Below are positions 51,449 through 59,559 of a stretch of 64,000 nucleotides of DNA, piece by piece. Source of the DNA: GCA-2683135 sp964507445 (GTDB lineage Bacteria; Planctomycetota; GCA-002687715); contig CAZDQF010000002.1 of the NCBI GenBank assembly GCA_964507445.1, forward strand, positions 404,374-468,373, read 5' to 3'. The position numbers and the translations under genes are program-made. Position 1 is the stretch's first letter, and each line of letters opens with the position of its first letter. Under the pieces are notes generated by a model. The model had not been told where the DNA came from and did not search any database. It saw only the letters and a list, made by a program, of their open reading frames with translations.

Positions 51449-52219
51449 GTGCGCGTTGTCTCGCTGGTCCCGTCCTTGACCGAGACCCTGTTCGAGCTGG
51501 GGCTTCGGGATGAGGAGCTGGTGGGCAGGACGTCCTGGTGCATCCATCCCGCGGATCGGGTCTCCTCCGTGCCCAAGCTGGGCGGCACCAAGACTCCGAA
51601 CGTGGAGCGCATCATCGCCTTGCGGCCGGATCTGGTGGTGATGGAGAAGGAGGAGAACCCGCTGGACGCATGGCGTCGGTTCCAGGACGCCGGCGTCACC
51701 ACCTTCGTCGCCCATGTGACCTCCGTGGCGGACGTGGGGCCGATGTTGACGGAGCTCGGGCGGGCCTTGGGGCGATCGGATCGCGGGGCCGAGCTCGCGG
51801 CGGAGCTGGCTGACGTTCAACAGGCCGCGCCGGCTGTCGGGCCCGTGGTCGTGCCGCTCATCTGGAACGACCCTCTCATGGCCGTCTCACCGACCCGCTA
51901 TTCCGGCGACCTGCTCCGCGCCGCTGGTCTCGTCGTCCCGGACATCCCTTCGCGGACCGGGTACCCGGAGGTGGACCCAGACCTCCTGGGACGCCTGGGG
52001 GTGGAGCACCTCCTGCTCACCTCCGAACCCCACCGGTTCACTCTGGAGGAAGGGGAGGCGGTGGCGGAGGCGATGGCTGCGGCGGGTCATGCACGCCCTC
52101 GCTGCCGGTTGGTGGACGGGGAGGGGCTGACCTGGTTCGGGGCGCGCACCGCGCGGGCGTTGCCGTACTGGCAGCGTTTACGCGTTGAGCTGGCCGAGGC
52201 CTCCGGCCACACGGGCTGA
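51449..52219 (+). CDS. Helical-backbone metal receptor (BtuF/FhuD-like) without signal peptide
   Basis: The 256-residue protein begins directly with the receptor fold (MRVVSLVPSLTETLFELGLR) from a GTG at 51449, with no signal peptide. Text typical of cobalamin/iron-siderophore binding proteins includes KTPNVERIIALRPDLVVMEK, YSGDLLRAAGLVVPDIPSRT and TWFGARTARALPYWQRLRVE. Ligand-binding Trp/Glu residues cannot be pinned down. ABC permease genes are not nearby, and no export signal is present, so it is either cytosolic or truncated at the start. It follows the second porin by 8 bp and may be co-transcribed with it. Confidence 0.75.
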   Translation: MRVVSLVPSLTETLFELGLRDEELVGRTSWCIHPADRVSSVPKLGGTKTPNVERIIALRPDLVVMEKEENPLDAWRRFQDAGVTTFVAHVTSVADVGPMLTELGRALGRSDRGAELAAELADVQQAAPAVGPVVVPLIWNDPLMAVSPTRYSGDLLRAAGLVVPDIPSRTGYPEVDPDLLGRLGVEHLLLTSEPHRFTLEEGEAVAEAMAAAGHARPRCRLVDGEGLTWFGARTARALPYWQRLRVELAEASGHTG

Positions 52220-52225
52220 TAGGCT
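52220..52225 (+). promoter_or_regulatory. Leaderless-type -10 box (TAGGCT) for the isochorismatase-fold gene
   Basis: TAGGCT ends 6 nt before the ATG at 52232. Confidence 0.42.
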
Positions 52226-52231
52226 CTGGCC

Positions 52232-52792
52232 ATGAACACCCGTCACCCGACCGTCGCCCGGGTTGATGAAGACCTGCTGGTCGTCATCGATTGCCAGGAG
52301 CGGCTCTGGAAGGTCATCACCGACGCCCCAGCGCTGGAGAAGCAGCTGGTGACCCTCGCCCGCGGCGCGGAGATCCTGGAGGTCCCGACGCTCGTGACGG
52401 AGCAGTACGTCAAGGGATTGGGGCCGACCATACCGGGGCTGAAAGACGCGGTCGGTGGCGCCGAGGTGATGGAGAAGATGACCTTCTCCTGCGGCGGCCA
52501 GCCAGAGTTCGACCAGAAGGTGCGGGACCACGAGCGCTCGAGGGTCATCGTCTGTGGGATCGAGGCCCACATCTGCGTCCTCCAGACCGCGCTCGACCTG
52601 CTGGCGGATGGTTATCAGGTGCACGTGGTCGCGGACGCCGTCGGGGCACGGGCGCCGGGCAACCGGGAGGTCGCGCTCCGGCGACTCGAGAAGGCCGGGG
52701 CCGTCATCACCTGCGTGGAGTCCGTCCTCTTCGAGTGGATGGAGCGTTGCGATGTGGACGCGTTCAAGCAGATCCAGGGGTTGCTCAAGTGA
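52232..52792 (+). CDS. Isochorismatase-fold hydrolase (YcaC-like)
   Basis: The 186-residue protein has the catalytic triad of cysteine hydrolases of the isochorismatase superfamily: Asp20 in LLVVIDCQERLW, Lys82 in VMEKMTFSC and Cys115 in VCGIEAHICVLQTALDLL. It lacks the extra motifs of true nicotinamidase and is closest in layout to YcaC-type octameric hydrolases with unknown substrate. Its stop overlaps the start of the thioesterase gene (GTGA), so both are translated together. Substrate unknown. Confidence 0.88.
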   Translation: MNTRHPTVARVDEDLLVVIDCQERLWKVITDAPALEKQLVTLARGAEILEVPTLVTEQYVKGLGPTIPGLKDAVGGAEVMEKMTFSCGGQPEFDQKVRDHERSRVIVCGIEAHICVLQTALDLLADGYQVHVVADAVGARAPGNREVALRRLEKAGAVITCVESVLFEWMERCDVDAFKQIQGLLK

Positions 52793-53211
52793 CCCGGGCT
52801 TATCGCCAGGTGGTGCCGGTGGATTTCGGCGACGCGGACGCGGCGGGGATCCTCTACTTTCCGCGGCTGTTCCACCTCTGCCACGTGGTCATGGAGGGGT
52901 TTGTGCAGGAGGCTCTCGGGATCCACTACGCGGAGTTGATCGGCGACCGTAACGTCGGCTTCCCGACCGTGCACACGGAGGCGGACTGGACGCAGCCGCT
53001 GCCGTACGGCCGCAACCTCGACGTGGAGATGACCGTCCGCGAGCTGGGGACGAAGTCCATCCACTTCCGTTGGAAGTTCCGTTTGGAGGGGGATGACGAG
53101 GTCCGGGCGGAGGCCCGCTCCACCACCGTCGCCGTCCTCATGGATCGGTTCGAGAGCGTGCCCATCCCGTCCGACGTCCGGTCGGCGTTCGAGCCCTACG
53201 TGGAGGCCTGA
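52789..53211 (+). CDS. Acyl-CoA thioesterase (4HBT, hotdog fold)
   Basis: Starting at the overlapping GTG at 52789 gives 140 residues; a longer frame upstream is antisense or out-of-phase noise. The hotdog-fold signature is clear: VDFGDADAAGILYFPRLFHL with the catalytic Asp, near the N-terminus, then FPTVHTEADWTQPLPYGRNL. This group hydrolyses 4-hydroxybenzoyl-CoA or short acyl-CoA esters. The gene is coupled to the isochorismatase-fold hydrolase and converges, 7 bp apart, on an acyl-CoA dehydrogenase gene, so fatty or aromatic acyl-CoA metabolism is the natural context. Exact substrate unknown. Confidence 0.85.
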   Translation: MTRAYRQVVPVDFGDADAAGILYFPRLFHLCHVVMEGFVQEALGIHYAELIGDRNVGFPTVHTEADWTQPLPYGRNLDVEMTVRELGTKSIHFRWKFRLEGDDEVRAEARSTTVAVLMDRFESVPIPSDVRSAFEPYVEA

Positions 53212-53218
53212 GCCTCTC

Positions 53219-54436
53219 TCAGCCCTCGTAGACGCTCTGCTCTTCGTCCGGGATGAACCGGTCCAGGAACTCCAGGTCGGAGGCGCCCTTGAGCAGGTTC
53301 CTGGCGATCACGAGCCGCTGGACCTGGTTGGTCCCCTCGTAGATCTGGGTGATCTTGGCGTCCCGCATGTACTTCTCGATGGGGTAGTCCTTCATGTAGC
53401 CGTAGCCGCCGAACAGCTGGACGGCGTCCGACGTCACGGCCATGGCGGCGTCCGTGGCGAAGCACTTGGCGATGGCCGCCAACTTGTTCACCTCCTTGAG
53501 GTCCCGTGCGTCCGCCGCTGACGCGGCGGCGTAGACCAGCTGCCGGGCCGCCTCCGTCTTCATGGCCATGTCCGCGAGGATCTGCTGGACCATCTGGAAG
53601 GCGGAGACGGGCTTGCCGAACTGCTCGCGCTTCATGGTGTATCGAGTGGCCAGTTCAACGGCGCCCTGGGCCAACCCCATGGCTTGCGCCGCCACGCCCG
53701 GACGTGCGAGGTCGAGGGTGCCCATGGCGTGCTTGAAGCCGTGGCCCGGTTCCCCGCCCAGCAGGCGGTCCGCCCCGACCCGGACCCCGTCGAAGCCCGT
53801 CTCCACGACGGGGACGCAGCGGATACCCATCTTGTCTTCCACCTTGCCGATGGAGAACCCGGGGTCGTCCTTCTCCACCAGGAACGCCGAGATGCGACGG
53901 GACCTGCTCTCCGGATCGGTCACGGCGAACACCGTGTAGAGGTCCGCGGCGCCGCCGTTGGTGGTCCACTTCTTCTCACCGTGGATGGTCCACTGGTCGC
54001 CGTCCTGTATCGCCCGCACCTTCAGCCCCTGGGCGTCGGAGCCAGCGGTCTTCTCCGAAAGACAGAACGCCATGAGCCGCTCGCCCTTGGCGATCTGCGG
54101 GAGGTAGCGGTGCTTCTGCTCCTCCGTACCGCCCACGAGGATGGGGAACGAGCCGAGGGAGTTCACCGCGAACAGGACGCCCACACCGCCGCAGGCGCGT
54201 GAGAGCTCCTCGACCACGGCGCAGAGGTTGCGGAGGTTCCAGTCGTGCTTGCCGGCGCCGCCGTACTCCTCCGGGATCCAGACGCCGAAGAGCCCCGCCT
54301 CCTGGATCGCCTCCTTGATCTCCCAGGGGTACTCCTGTGCCTCGTCGAACTTGCGCGCGAGAGGCCTCACGACCTCCTCCGCGACGGTCCGGGCCTTCTC
54401 TTTCCAGTACAGGTTCTCTTGGGTGAGTTGGGTCAT
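53219..54436 (-). CDS. Acyl-CoA dehydrogenase
   Basis: The 405-residue flavoprotein has the full family layout: N-terminal helices (VRPLARKFDEAQEYPWEIKE), the FAD/substrate loop MAFCLSEKTAGSDAQG, KKWTTNGGAADLYTVFAVTD, and the C-terminal QLFGGYGYMKDYPIEKYMRD and KITQIYEGTNQVQRL. The catalytic Glu is in IYEGTNQ, the position used by short- and medium-chain enzymes. It oxidises acyl-CoA to enoyl-CoA with electron transfer flavoprotein as acceptor. A TAAGGT box ends 9 nt before the ATG; a GGTGAT Shine-Dalgarno is also present. Chain length specificity is not assigned. Confidence 0.95.
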   Translation of the reverse strand: MTQLTQENLYWKEKARTVAEEVVRPLARKFDEAQEYPWEIKEAIQEAGLFGVWIPEEYGGAGKHDWNLRNLCAVVEELSRACGGVGVLFAVNSLGSFPILVGGTEEQKHRYLPQIAKGERLMAFCLSEKTAGSDAQGLKVRAIQDGDQWTIHGEKKWTTNGGAADLYTVFAVTDPESRSRRISAFLVEKDDPGFSIGKVEDKMGIRCVPVVETGFDGVRVGADRLLGGEPGHGFKHAMGTLDLARPGVAAQAMGLAQGAVELATRYTMKREQFGKPVSAFQMVQQILADMAMKTEAARQLVYAAASAADARDLKEVNKLAAIAKCFATDAAMAVTSDAVQLFGGYGYMKDYPIEKYMRDAKITQIYEGTNQVQRLVIARNLLKGASDLEFLDRFIPDEEQSVYEG

Positions 54437-54445
54437 GGGATCACC

Positions 54446-54451
54446 ACCTTA
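54446..54451 (-). promoter_or_regulatory. -10-like box (TAAGGT) for the acyl-CoA dehydrogenase gene
   Basis: TAAGGT on the minus strand ends 9 nt before the ATG at 54436. Confidence 0.35.
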
Positions 54452-54470
54452 GGGGCCTCGCCTCGGGTCA

Positions 54471-55088
54471 TCAATCCGTGAAGCGGAGAACCGTCCGGGC
54501 GGTGTTGATGATGGCTCGCTTGACATCGGTCATATCTACCGGCCCCGCCAACTCGCGCTCCATGGAGGTCATCACCTCTGCGTCGAAGCCACATGGGTTG
54601 ATGGCGTCGAAGAGGTGGAGGGGGATCGAGACGTTGAGCGCGAACCCATGCCAGGTGCACCACTGTCTGCAGGCGACGCCCAGGCTGGCGATCTTGCGCT
54701 CAGCCACCCACACCCCTGTGGCCCCATCCCGGCGGCCGCCCACCAGACCGAAGTCTCCTAACCCGTTGATGATGACCTCTTCGACGCGGCGCAGGTGGGC
54801 GTGCAGGTCACGACGCCCCTCCGGCAGCAGCTGGATCACGTAGCCCACCAGCTGGCCCGGCGCGTGCAAGGTCACGTCGCCTCCTCGCTCGGACTCGACC
54901 ACGGGAAAGCGGTGCGGGTCCTTGAGGTTTCCGGCGTCGCTCCCGCGTCCGAGGGTGACCACGGGCTCATGCTCGAGCAGCAGCAGCGCGTCCGAGACCT
55001 CATCGCGGACCCTCCGGGCGACCCGGTCCAGCTGCCGGGCCCGCGCGTCCTCGTAGGACAGGACCCCTAGATCCTCGATCTCGAGCAT
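54471..55088 (-). CDS. lipB: Octanoyltransferase
   Basis: The ATG at 55088 gives 205 residues, starting MLEIEDLGVLSYEDARARQL; the longer frame is not supported. The family block RGGDVTLHAPGQLVGYVIQL is intact, with the catalytic Lys132 in KIASLGVACRQWCTWHG and Cys166 in INPCGFDAEV. LipB moves octanoyl from acyl carrier protein to lipoyl domains, the first step of protein lipoylation. The E2 subunit 7-8 kb away has a lipoyl domain, a likely client. lipA is not in the window. A TAGGGT box lies 8 nt before the start. Confidence 0.94.
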   Translation of the reverse strand: MLEIEDLGVLSYEDARARQLDRVARRVRDEVSDALLLLEHEPVVTLGRGSDAGNLKDPHRFPVVESERGGDVTLHAPGQLVGYVIQLLPEGRRDLHAHLRRVEEVIINGLGDFGLVGGRRDGATGVWVAERKIASLGVACRQWCTWHGFALNVSIPLHLFDAINPCGFDAEVMTSMERELAGPVDMTDVKRAIINTARTVLRFTD

Positions 55089-55096
55089 GGGTCCGG

Positions 55097-55102
55097 ACCC
55101 TA
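55097..55102 (-). promoter_or_regulatory. Leaderless-type -10 box (TAGGGT) for lipB
   Basis: TAGGGT on the minus strand ends 8 nt before the ATG at 55088 and helps place this start. Confidence 0.4.
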
Positions 55103-55212
55103 ACACCCTTGAGGTCTTCCGTCGCAGGCGCCGACGAAAGGGAAGGTGGGTCGCCGTGTCCGATGGCGGAACCGGCGTCTTCGTACGGGATTTCGGCGGG
55201 GGAGGTTGCACC

Positions 55213-56439
55213 ATGACGAATCAGGTCCTGCGCGAACGCGCCCGTCCCGCCGCTTCCGGTCTCGATGTCTTCATCGGCCGCCAGCCCATCTACGACCGCG
55301 ACCTGAACGTGGTCGCCTACGAGCTCCTGTTCCGGCGGGGGGACGTCGGTACGGCTGATGTCATCGACGGCGATGAAGCCACGTTCACGGTCATGATCAA
55401 CGCCCTCATCGAGATGGGGTTGTCGCGGCTCGTGGGCGACAAGCGAGCGTTCATCAATCTGACGCGGAGCTCCGTGCTCTGCGAGTACGCCAGCCTGTTC
55501 CCGAAGGACAAGGTGGTCCTCGAGGTGCTCGAAGACTGCGTCGTGGACGACGACCTGGTCGATCTCGTGGCCCGTTTCAGAGATGACGGCTACGAGGTGG
55601 CCCTTGACGACTTCGTCTACAGGGACGAGGTGCGACCACTGCTGGATGCGGCCAGTATCGTGAAGGTCGATATCCAGGACGCCTCGGCGACGGACTTGAG
55701 CAGCTGTCTCAGACAGCTCGGAGACGTGACGTTGCTCGCGGAGAAGGTCGAGACGGAGCAGGAGTTCGACGCCTGTCGCCGCCTCGGCTTCGACCTGTTC
55801 CAAGGCTACTTCCTCGGCAAGCCTCAGGTCGTCAAGGTCAAGCACGTTCCCACCAGCCAGACCTCGACCCTACGGGTCCTCTCGGCCCTCCACGGGGAGG
55901 ACGAGTCCATGGATCAGGTGGTGGAGGCGATCAGTGAAGATCCGGGCCTGACCTTCCGGATCCTGCGATCCGCCGTGAGTGATGGGGACACGGTGACCTC
56001 ATTGCGTGAAGCCGTTGACCGCGTGGGTCGGACCCGGCTCTCTCAGTGGGTCACGCTGCTGGCGGTCTCCGGACAGGATGACGCCAATCCGGACTTGAGC
56101 ATGCGGGCGTTCGCGCGGGCGCGGTTCTGCGCGTCTCTGGCTCGTGAGTTGTTTCCCGGGCAGGAGGCGAGGTTCTTCCTGTGCGGGCAGCTCTCCTTGT
56201 TGCCCGAGACTGTGGGGGCGTCCCTGGAAGAGCTGTTGGGGGAGACCGCCCTGGACGACGCGACGCTGGACGCCCTCTGGCGAGCGGAGGGGCCGGCGGG
56301 GTTGGCGGTCCAGTGCGCGGAGGCTCTCGAAGCTATCGGACAGGGTTGCTTCCCCGGCGTGCCCTCCGAACGCTTGGTGGAGCTGTGGACCGAGGCCGCC
56401 GCGGAGGCGGCGGTCAGGCGCATCGAGATCGGTTTCTGA
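55213..56439 (+). CDS. EAL-like plus HDOD domain signalling protein
   Basis: The ATG at 55213 has GGGAGG about 8 nt upstream, giving 408 residues. Residues about 17-205 are an EAL-related domain: FIGRQPIYDRDLNVVAYELL, KVVLEVLEDCVVDDDLVDLV, ALDDFVY and QGYFLGKP. The catalytic signature E-A-L is replaced by E-L-L and other metal ligands look incomplete, as in the YuxH/CdgJ group, so c-di-GMP hydrolysis is doubtful. Residues about 210-400 form an HDOD domain (SMDQVVEAISEDPGLTFRIL, VDRVGRTRLSQWVTLLAVSG). It is probably a signalling adaptor controlling motility or stress. It starts 125 bp from the divergent lipB start. Confidence 0.85.
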   Translation: MTNQVLRERARPAASGLDVFIGRQPIYDRDLNVVAYELLFRRGDVGTADVIDGDEATFTVMINALIEMGLSRLVGDKRAFINLTRSSVLCEYASLFPKDKVVLEVLEDCVVDDDLVDLVARFRDDGYEVALDDFVYRDEVRPLLDAASIVKVDIQDASATDLSSCLRQLGDVTLLAEKVETEQEFDACRRLGFDLFQGYFLGKPQVVKVKHVPTSQTSTLRVLSALHGEDESMDQVVEAISEDPGLTFRILRSAVSDGDTVTSLREAVDRVGRTRLSQWVTLLAVSGQDDANPDLSMRAFARARFCASLARELFPGQEARFFLCGQLSLLPETVGASLEELLGETALDDATLDALWRAEGPAGLAVQCAEALEAIGQGCFPGVPSERLVELWTEAAAEAAVRRIEIGF

Positions 56440-56446
56440 CCCGGCC

Positions 56447-59164
56447 TCAGGGTCGGCGCCCCTGGTTGACCAGGAACCATGCCAGACGAGCCGCCGCCTT
56501 GCCTGGACGGTCCGGTTGCTGAGCGGCGAAGCGCAGCTCCATCCGATGAGATCCCGGGCTCAGGCCTGCGTGGAGGACGTGGGACCAGGGCAGGTGCAGC
56601 CTGCCGCTCCAGCGGGTCAGCAGATCCGTGCGTCTCCATGGACCGCCGTCCACCCGGGACTCGATGACCCCGGCGTCCGGCCCCGCGGTCACGAGCACGC
56701 CGACGGCCGTTCCTTCGAAGGAGAGGGTGGCTGCGGCTCCAGGCGTGGTGGTGACCAGCATCGGCACGCGCACGAAACCTGGCCTGGTGCCCTTGCCGTC
56801 CGTGGGCGTCCACGACGGGGTCAGTGTCCAGCCCTCGCTCAAGTCGGCGGCGGATAACGGCACCATGACGCCCCCGGCGTAGGACCCGCGGTCCAACGGT
56901 GCCGGCAGCGGATGTGGGCCCGGCGCCGCCTCCGACGAGGGAGTTCGCCACGCTGTGTCGAACATCCGGGAGACAGCGTCGGCGTACAGCTTCTGGCCGA
57001 ACGGTGATGGGTGGAGGTCCTTGAAGTCGCCTTTCCAGGTGAAGTCGCCGCCCTGGATCCGCTCCGTGACCTCAAGGGCCAGATTCACGGATGGGACGGC
57101 GTAGCGGCGGGCGACCTGTTCGTGGGCGGCGATGACCGCAGGGATCGCGCCACCATCGAGCTGAGCGACCTTGTCCGGATCGACGAACTGCAGCATGACC
57201 ATGTCCGTGCGGGGTGAGCGTCGTCGTGCGTGCCGGACGATGCCCTCCATGCCCCGGATCATCTCCTCTCGGCTGCGACCGTTGGTGGAGTCGTTGACCG
57301 CGGCCTCGATGAAGAGGAGGTCCACCTGGCCGTTGGCGAACACATCCCTGCTGAGTCGAAACGCTCCAGGGGTGGAGCCGAAGGACGGGATCCCGGCGTT
57401 GACGAAGCTGAATCGCGTCTTTGGGAAGCGACGCATCAGGTCATCACCGACCTGATCCCTCCATCCGGAGTTGTGGGTGATGGAGCCCCCGAGGAACGCG
57501 ACCCGTGCGTCGCCGCCGGCTTCGAATCGTCGGCGGGAGCGGTCCAGGCCGCCGCGAAGGGAGAACCAGTCTCCGCTACCTGTCGTGTGTCGTTGGATGA
57601 ACTCGACGATCGCTGAGGGGTCTACGAGGCTGTGAGGATGATGCCCGATCCCGGGCTTGCTGATGACCCGGATCCGGCCACCCAGGGCCCGGTAGCGCCG
57701 CGCGAGGACGGTCGTGTTCTCCGCGACCGGGACTACCTCGTCGTCGGCGCCCACGACGTGCAGCAGCGGGACGCGTGCCTCAGCGATGGGGGCGAGGACG
57801 TCGATGGGATTCTCACGCCATTGCATGGCCGCGGTCTCGGTCACGCCGTGGGCCTCCAGGCAGCGTCGCCATGATCCCTGGTGCCCCTTCCCGGTGCCCT
57901 TGCCGCCGGGCCAGCTCTTGATGTCGCAGACGGGGGCGTCGGCGTAGATGCAGGCCACCCTCTCCGGGTGGCGTGCGGCCCACCGGTAGGCGATGAGCCC
58001 GCCCCGTGACATGCACTCGAGGGCAGGCTTCGGGGAAAGCCCGAGCGATTTCGTGACGTGGTTGTAGCAGGCGTCCCAGGCGGCGATGGCCTCGGCATTG
58101 CCGTACAGGTCTGCCACGTCCACGTACACCAGATGGAAACCCTGAGAGAGCAACGCCACATCGGTCTGCGGCTCGTGTCCGAAGAACCGGGCCCGCCAGA
58201 TCCATGGCCGGCCTTCCGCGGGTTGGTCCGGTTCCACGACGATGAGCCGGCGACCTTGAAGGTCCGAGTCGCGACGGGTGTAACCGTGCCACGAGGCGGC
58301 GCCCTCCGGTGCGATGGTGGGCGGGCCTTGAATCCAGCCGAGGGAGGACAGGAAGCGGTCCATGTAGCGGACCGTGCTGATGTAGTCCCTCATGGTGCCG
58401 GGCCGGTGGTTGAAGAAGCCGTGACCCCTGCCGGAGTAGAGCTGCAGGTCGCATCGCACTCCGACGCGGTTCATGGCGCGCTGGAACGCGACCGCCTGGG
58501 CGACCGGGACCGGACGATCCGCGGTGCCGTGGAACAGGATGCAGGGGGGCGCATCGGGGGAGACCTGTACCACGGGAGACACCTCCGCCGACCGCACCCC
58601 GAACCGCCGGTTGGACTGGTTCCCCGGCCCGGTGTCCGTGACCGGATTGAAGAGCACCAGGGCGTCCGGTCGTGAGCTGACCCGACGGTCTTCGTCGGGC
58701 TGATCGAACCCCGTGACGACCGCGGTGCAGGCCGCGATGTGGCCGCCGGCGGAGCCTCCGCCAGCGGCGATCTTCCACGGATCGACGCCCAACTCGTCGG
58801 CGTGCTGGCGCACCCAGCGGAGGGCCGACTTGGCGTCTTCCACGCAGTCGTAGGGGGTGGCGTCGCCTCGTTGCTTGACCCGGTACTCGGCGGTGATGGC
58901 CACCATGCCGCGGGCGGCGAGGTAGCGGCAGTGGGGAGCGAATTGCCGAGGGTGCCCGTTGGTCCAGCCGCCACCGAAGAAGAACACGATGGCGGCTCGG
59001 TGGTCCGTGATCCGCCAGTCCGCGGGCTTGAACACGTGCAACTTCAGGTCGATCCCGGCGGCGCGCTTGTAGGTGAGCGCCTGGGCGCCCTCCACGGAGA
59101 GCGTCTGGGCCGACGCGAGCCCCATGAGGAGGCCCAGGCCACAGGCGATGTGACGGACCAGCAT
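56447..59164 (-). CDS. Exported three-enzyme fusion: two alpha/beta hydrolases and an SGNH hydrolase
   Basis: The 905-residue protein has a signal peptide (CGLGLLMGLASAQ). Module 1 (about 25-280) is a carboxylesterase: IVFFFGGGWTNG oxyanion loop, Ser138 in AAGGGSAGGHIAA, Asp216 in HGTADRPVP, His248 in GRGHGF. Module 2 (about 300-530) is a second alpha/beta hydrolase: Ser386 in ECMSRGGLIAYRW, an acid in VVGADDEVVPV, His near 508 in GIGHHPHS. Module 3 (about 553-740) is SGNH: Ser561 in FLGGSITHNSG, VNDSTNGR, and Asp716/His718 in DLHPSPFG. A beta-rich tail follows. It may deacetylate or deacylate a complex glycan in one polypeptide. It lies after a terminator from the dehydrogenase operon. Confidence 0.85.
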   Translation of the reverse strand: MLVRHIACGLGLLMGLASAQTLSVEGAQALTYKRAAGIDLKLHVFKPADWRITDHRAAIVFFFGGGWTNGHPRQFAPHCRYLAARGMVAITAEYRVKQRGDATPYDCVEDAKSALRWVRQHADELGVDPWKIAAGGGSAGGHIAACTAVVTGFDQPDEDRRVSSRPDALVLFNPVTDTGPGNQSNRRFGVRSAEVSPVVQVSPDAPPCILFHGTADRPVPVAQAVAFQRAMNRVGVRCDLQLYSGRGHGFFNHRPGTMRDYISTVRYMDRFLSSLGWIQGPPTIAPEGAASWHGYTRRDSDLQGRRLIVVEPDQPAEGRPWIWRARFFGHEPQTDVALLSQGFHLVYVDVADLYGNAEAIAAWDACYNHVTKSLGLSPKPALECMSRGGLIAYRWAARHPERVACIYADAPVCDIKSWPGGKGTGKGHQGSWRRCLEAHGVTETAAMQWRENPIDVLAPIAEARVPLLHVVGADDEVVPVAENTTVLARRYRALGGRIRVISKPGIGHHPHSLVDPSAIVEFIQRHTTGSGDWFSLRGGLDRSRRRFEAGGDARVAFLGGSITHNSGWRDQVGDDLMRRFPKTRFSFVNAGIPSFGSTPGAFRLSRDVFANGQVDLLFIEAAVNDSTNGRSREEMIRGMEGIVRHARRRSPRTDMVMLQFVDPDKVAQLDGGAIPAVIAAHEQVARRYAVPSVNLALEVTERIQGGDFTWKGDFKDLHPSPFGQKLYADAVSRMFDTAWRTPSSEAAPGPHPLPAPLDRGSYAGGVMVPLSAADLSEGWTLTPSWTPTDGKGTRPGFVRVPMLVTTTPGAAATLSFEGTAVGVLVTAGPDAGVIESRVDGGPWRRTDLLTRWSGRLHLPWSHVLHAGLSPGSHRMELRFAAQQPDRPGKAAARLAWFLVNQGRRP

Positions 59165-59559
59165 GGGTGCGTTGTATCACAGACGGCGACTCGGTTGCCT
59201 GATCCTGCGTGCGTTGGCCCGGCCTCGGGGCGGGAATAGAAAGAGCGCGACGCCCCTGTGAGGAGGGACGCCGCGCTCTGATGTGCATCACCCAGAGAGA
59301 GAGCCGAGGCCGTGAGGCCCCGTCCTCGGACTGAGCGGGCTTGCGATGACCGACCCTCCACACAAAGCCCCTTCAAGCAGAGGGATCATCGCTAGCCGGG
59401 AGTTGTGCAGCCGCACCTTGCGAACGCGACCGCTTTCCCGTCTCCGCCCCCCTAATTCCCCCATAGGGCGCGTTGGTCTAGTTTCACTGGGTGATTTTCT
59501 CCCCAGTTTGAAATCAGCCTCGACGCCGCCAGCTGGCCGCGCGGCGGATCTGCCCTAAG
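59165..59559 (-). ncRNA. Structured non-coding gap, possible small RNA
   Basis: No credible reading frame is seen in these ~395 bp. Reading on the minus strand, several hairpins follow each other: 59513-59482 (ACTGGG/CCCAGT with TTTC/GAAA), 59392-59343 (GCGATGA/TCATCGC with inner CCCTC/GAGGG), 59329-59304 (CCGAGG/CCTCGG), and a terminator-like one at 59279-59242. This could be the 3' UTR of the dehydrogenase operon or a separate small RNA with its own terminator. No match to 6S, 4.5S or RNase P consensus was noticed. Confidence 0.35.
59236..59280 (-). terminator. Terminator of the 2-oxoacid dehydrogenase operon or small RNA
   Basis: On the minus strand, AGAGCGCG pairs with CGCGCTCT around a second stem (CGTCCCT/AGGGGCG, imperfect), followed by TTCTATT, a U-tract. 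Confidence 0.65.
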
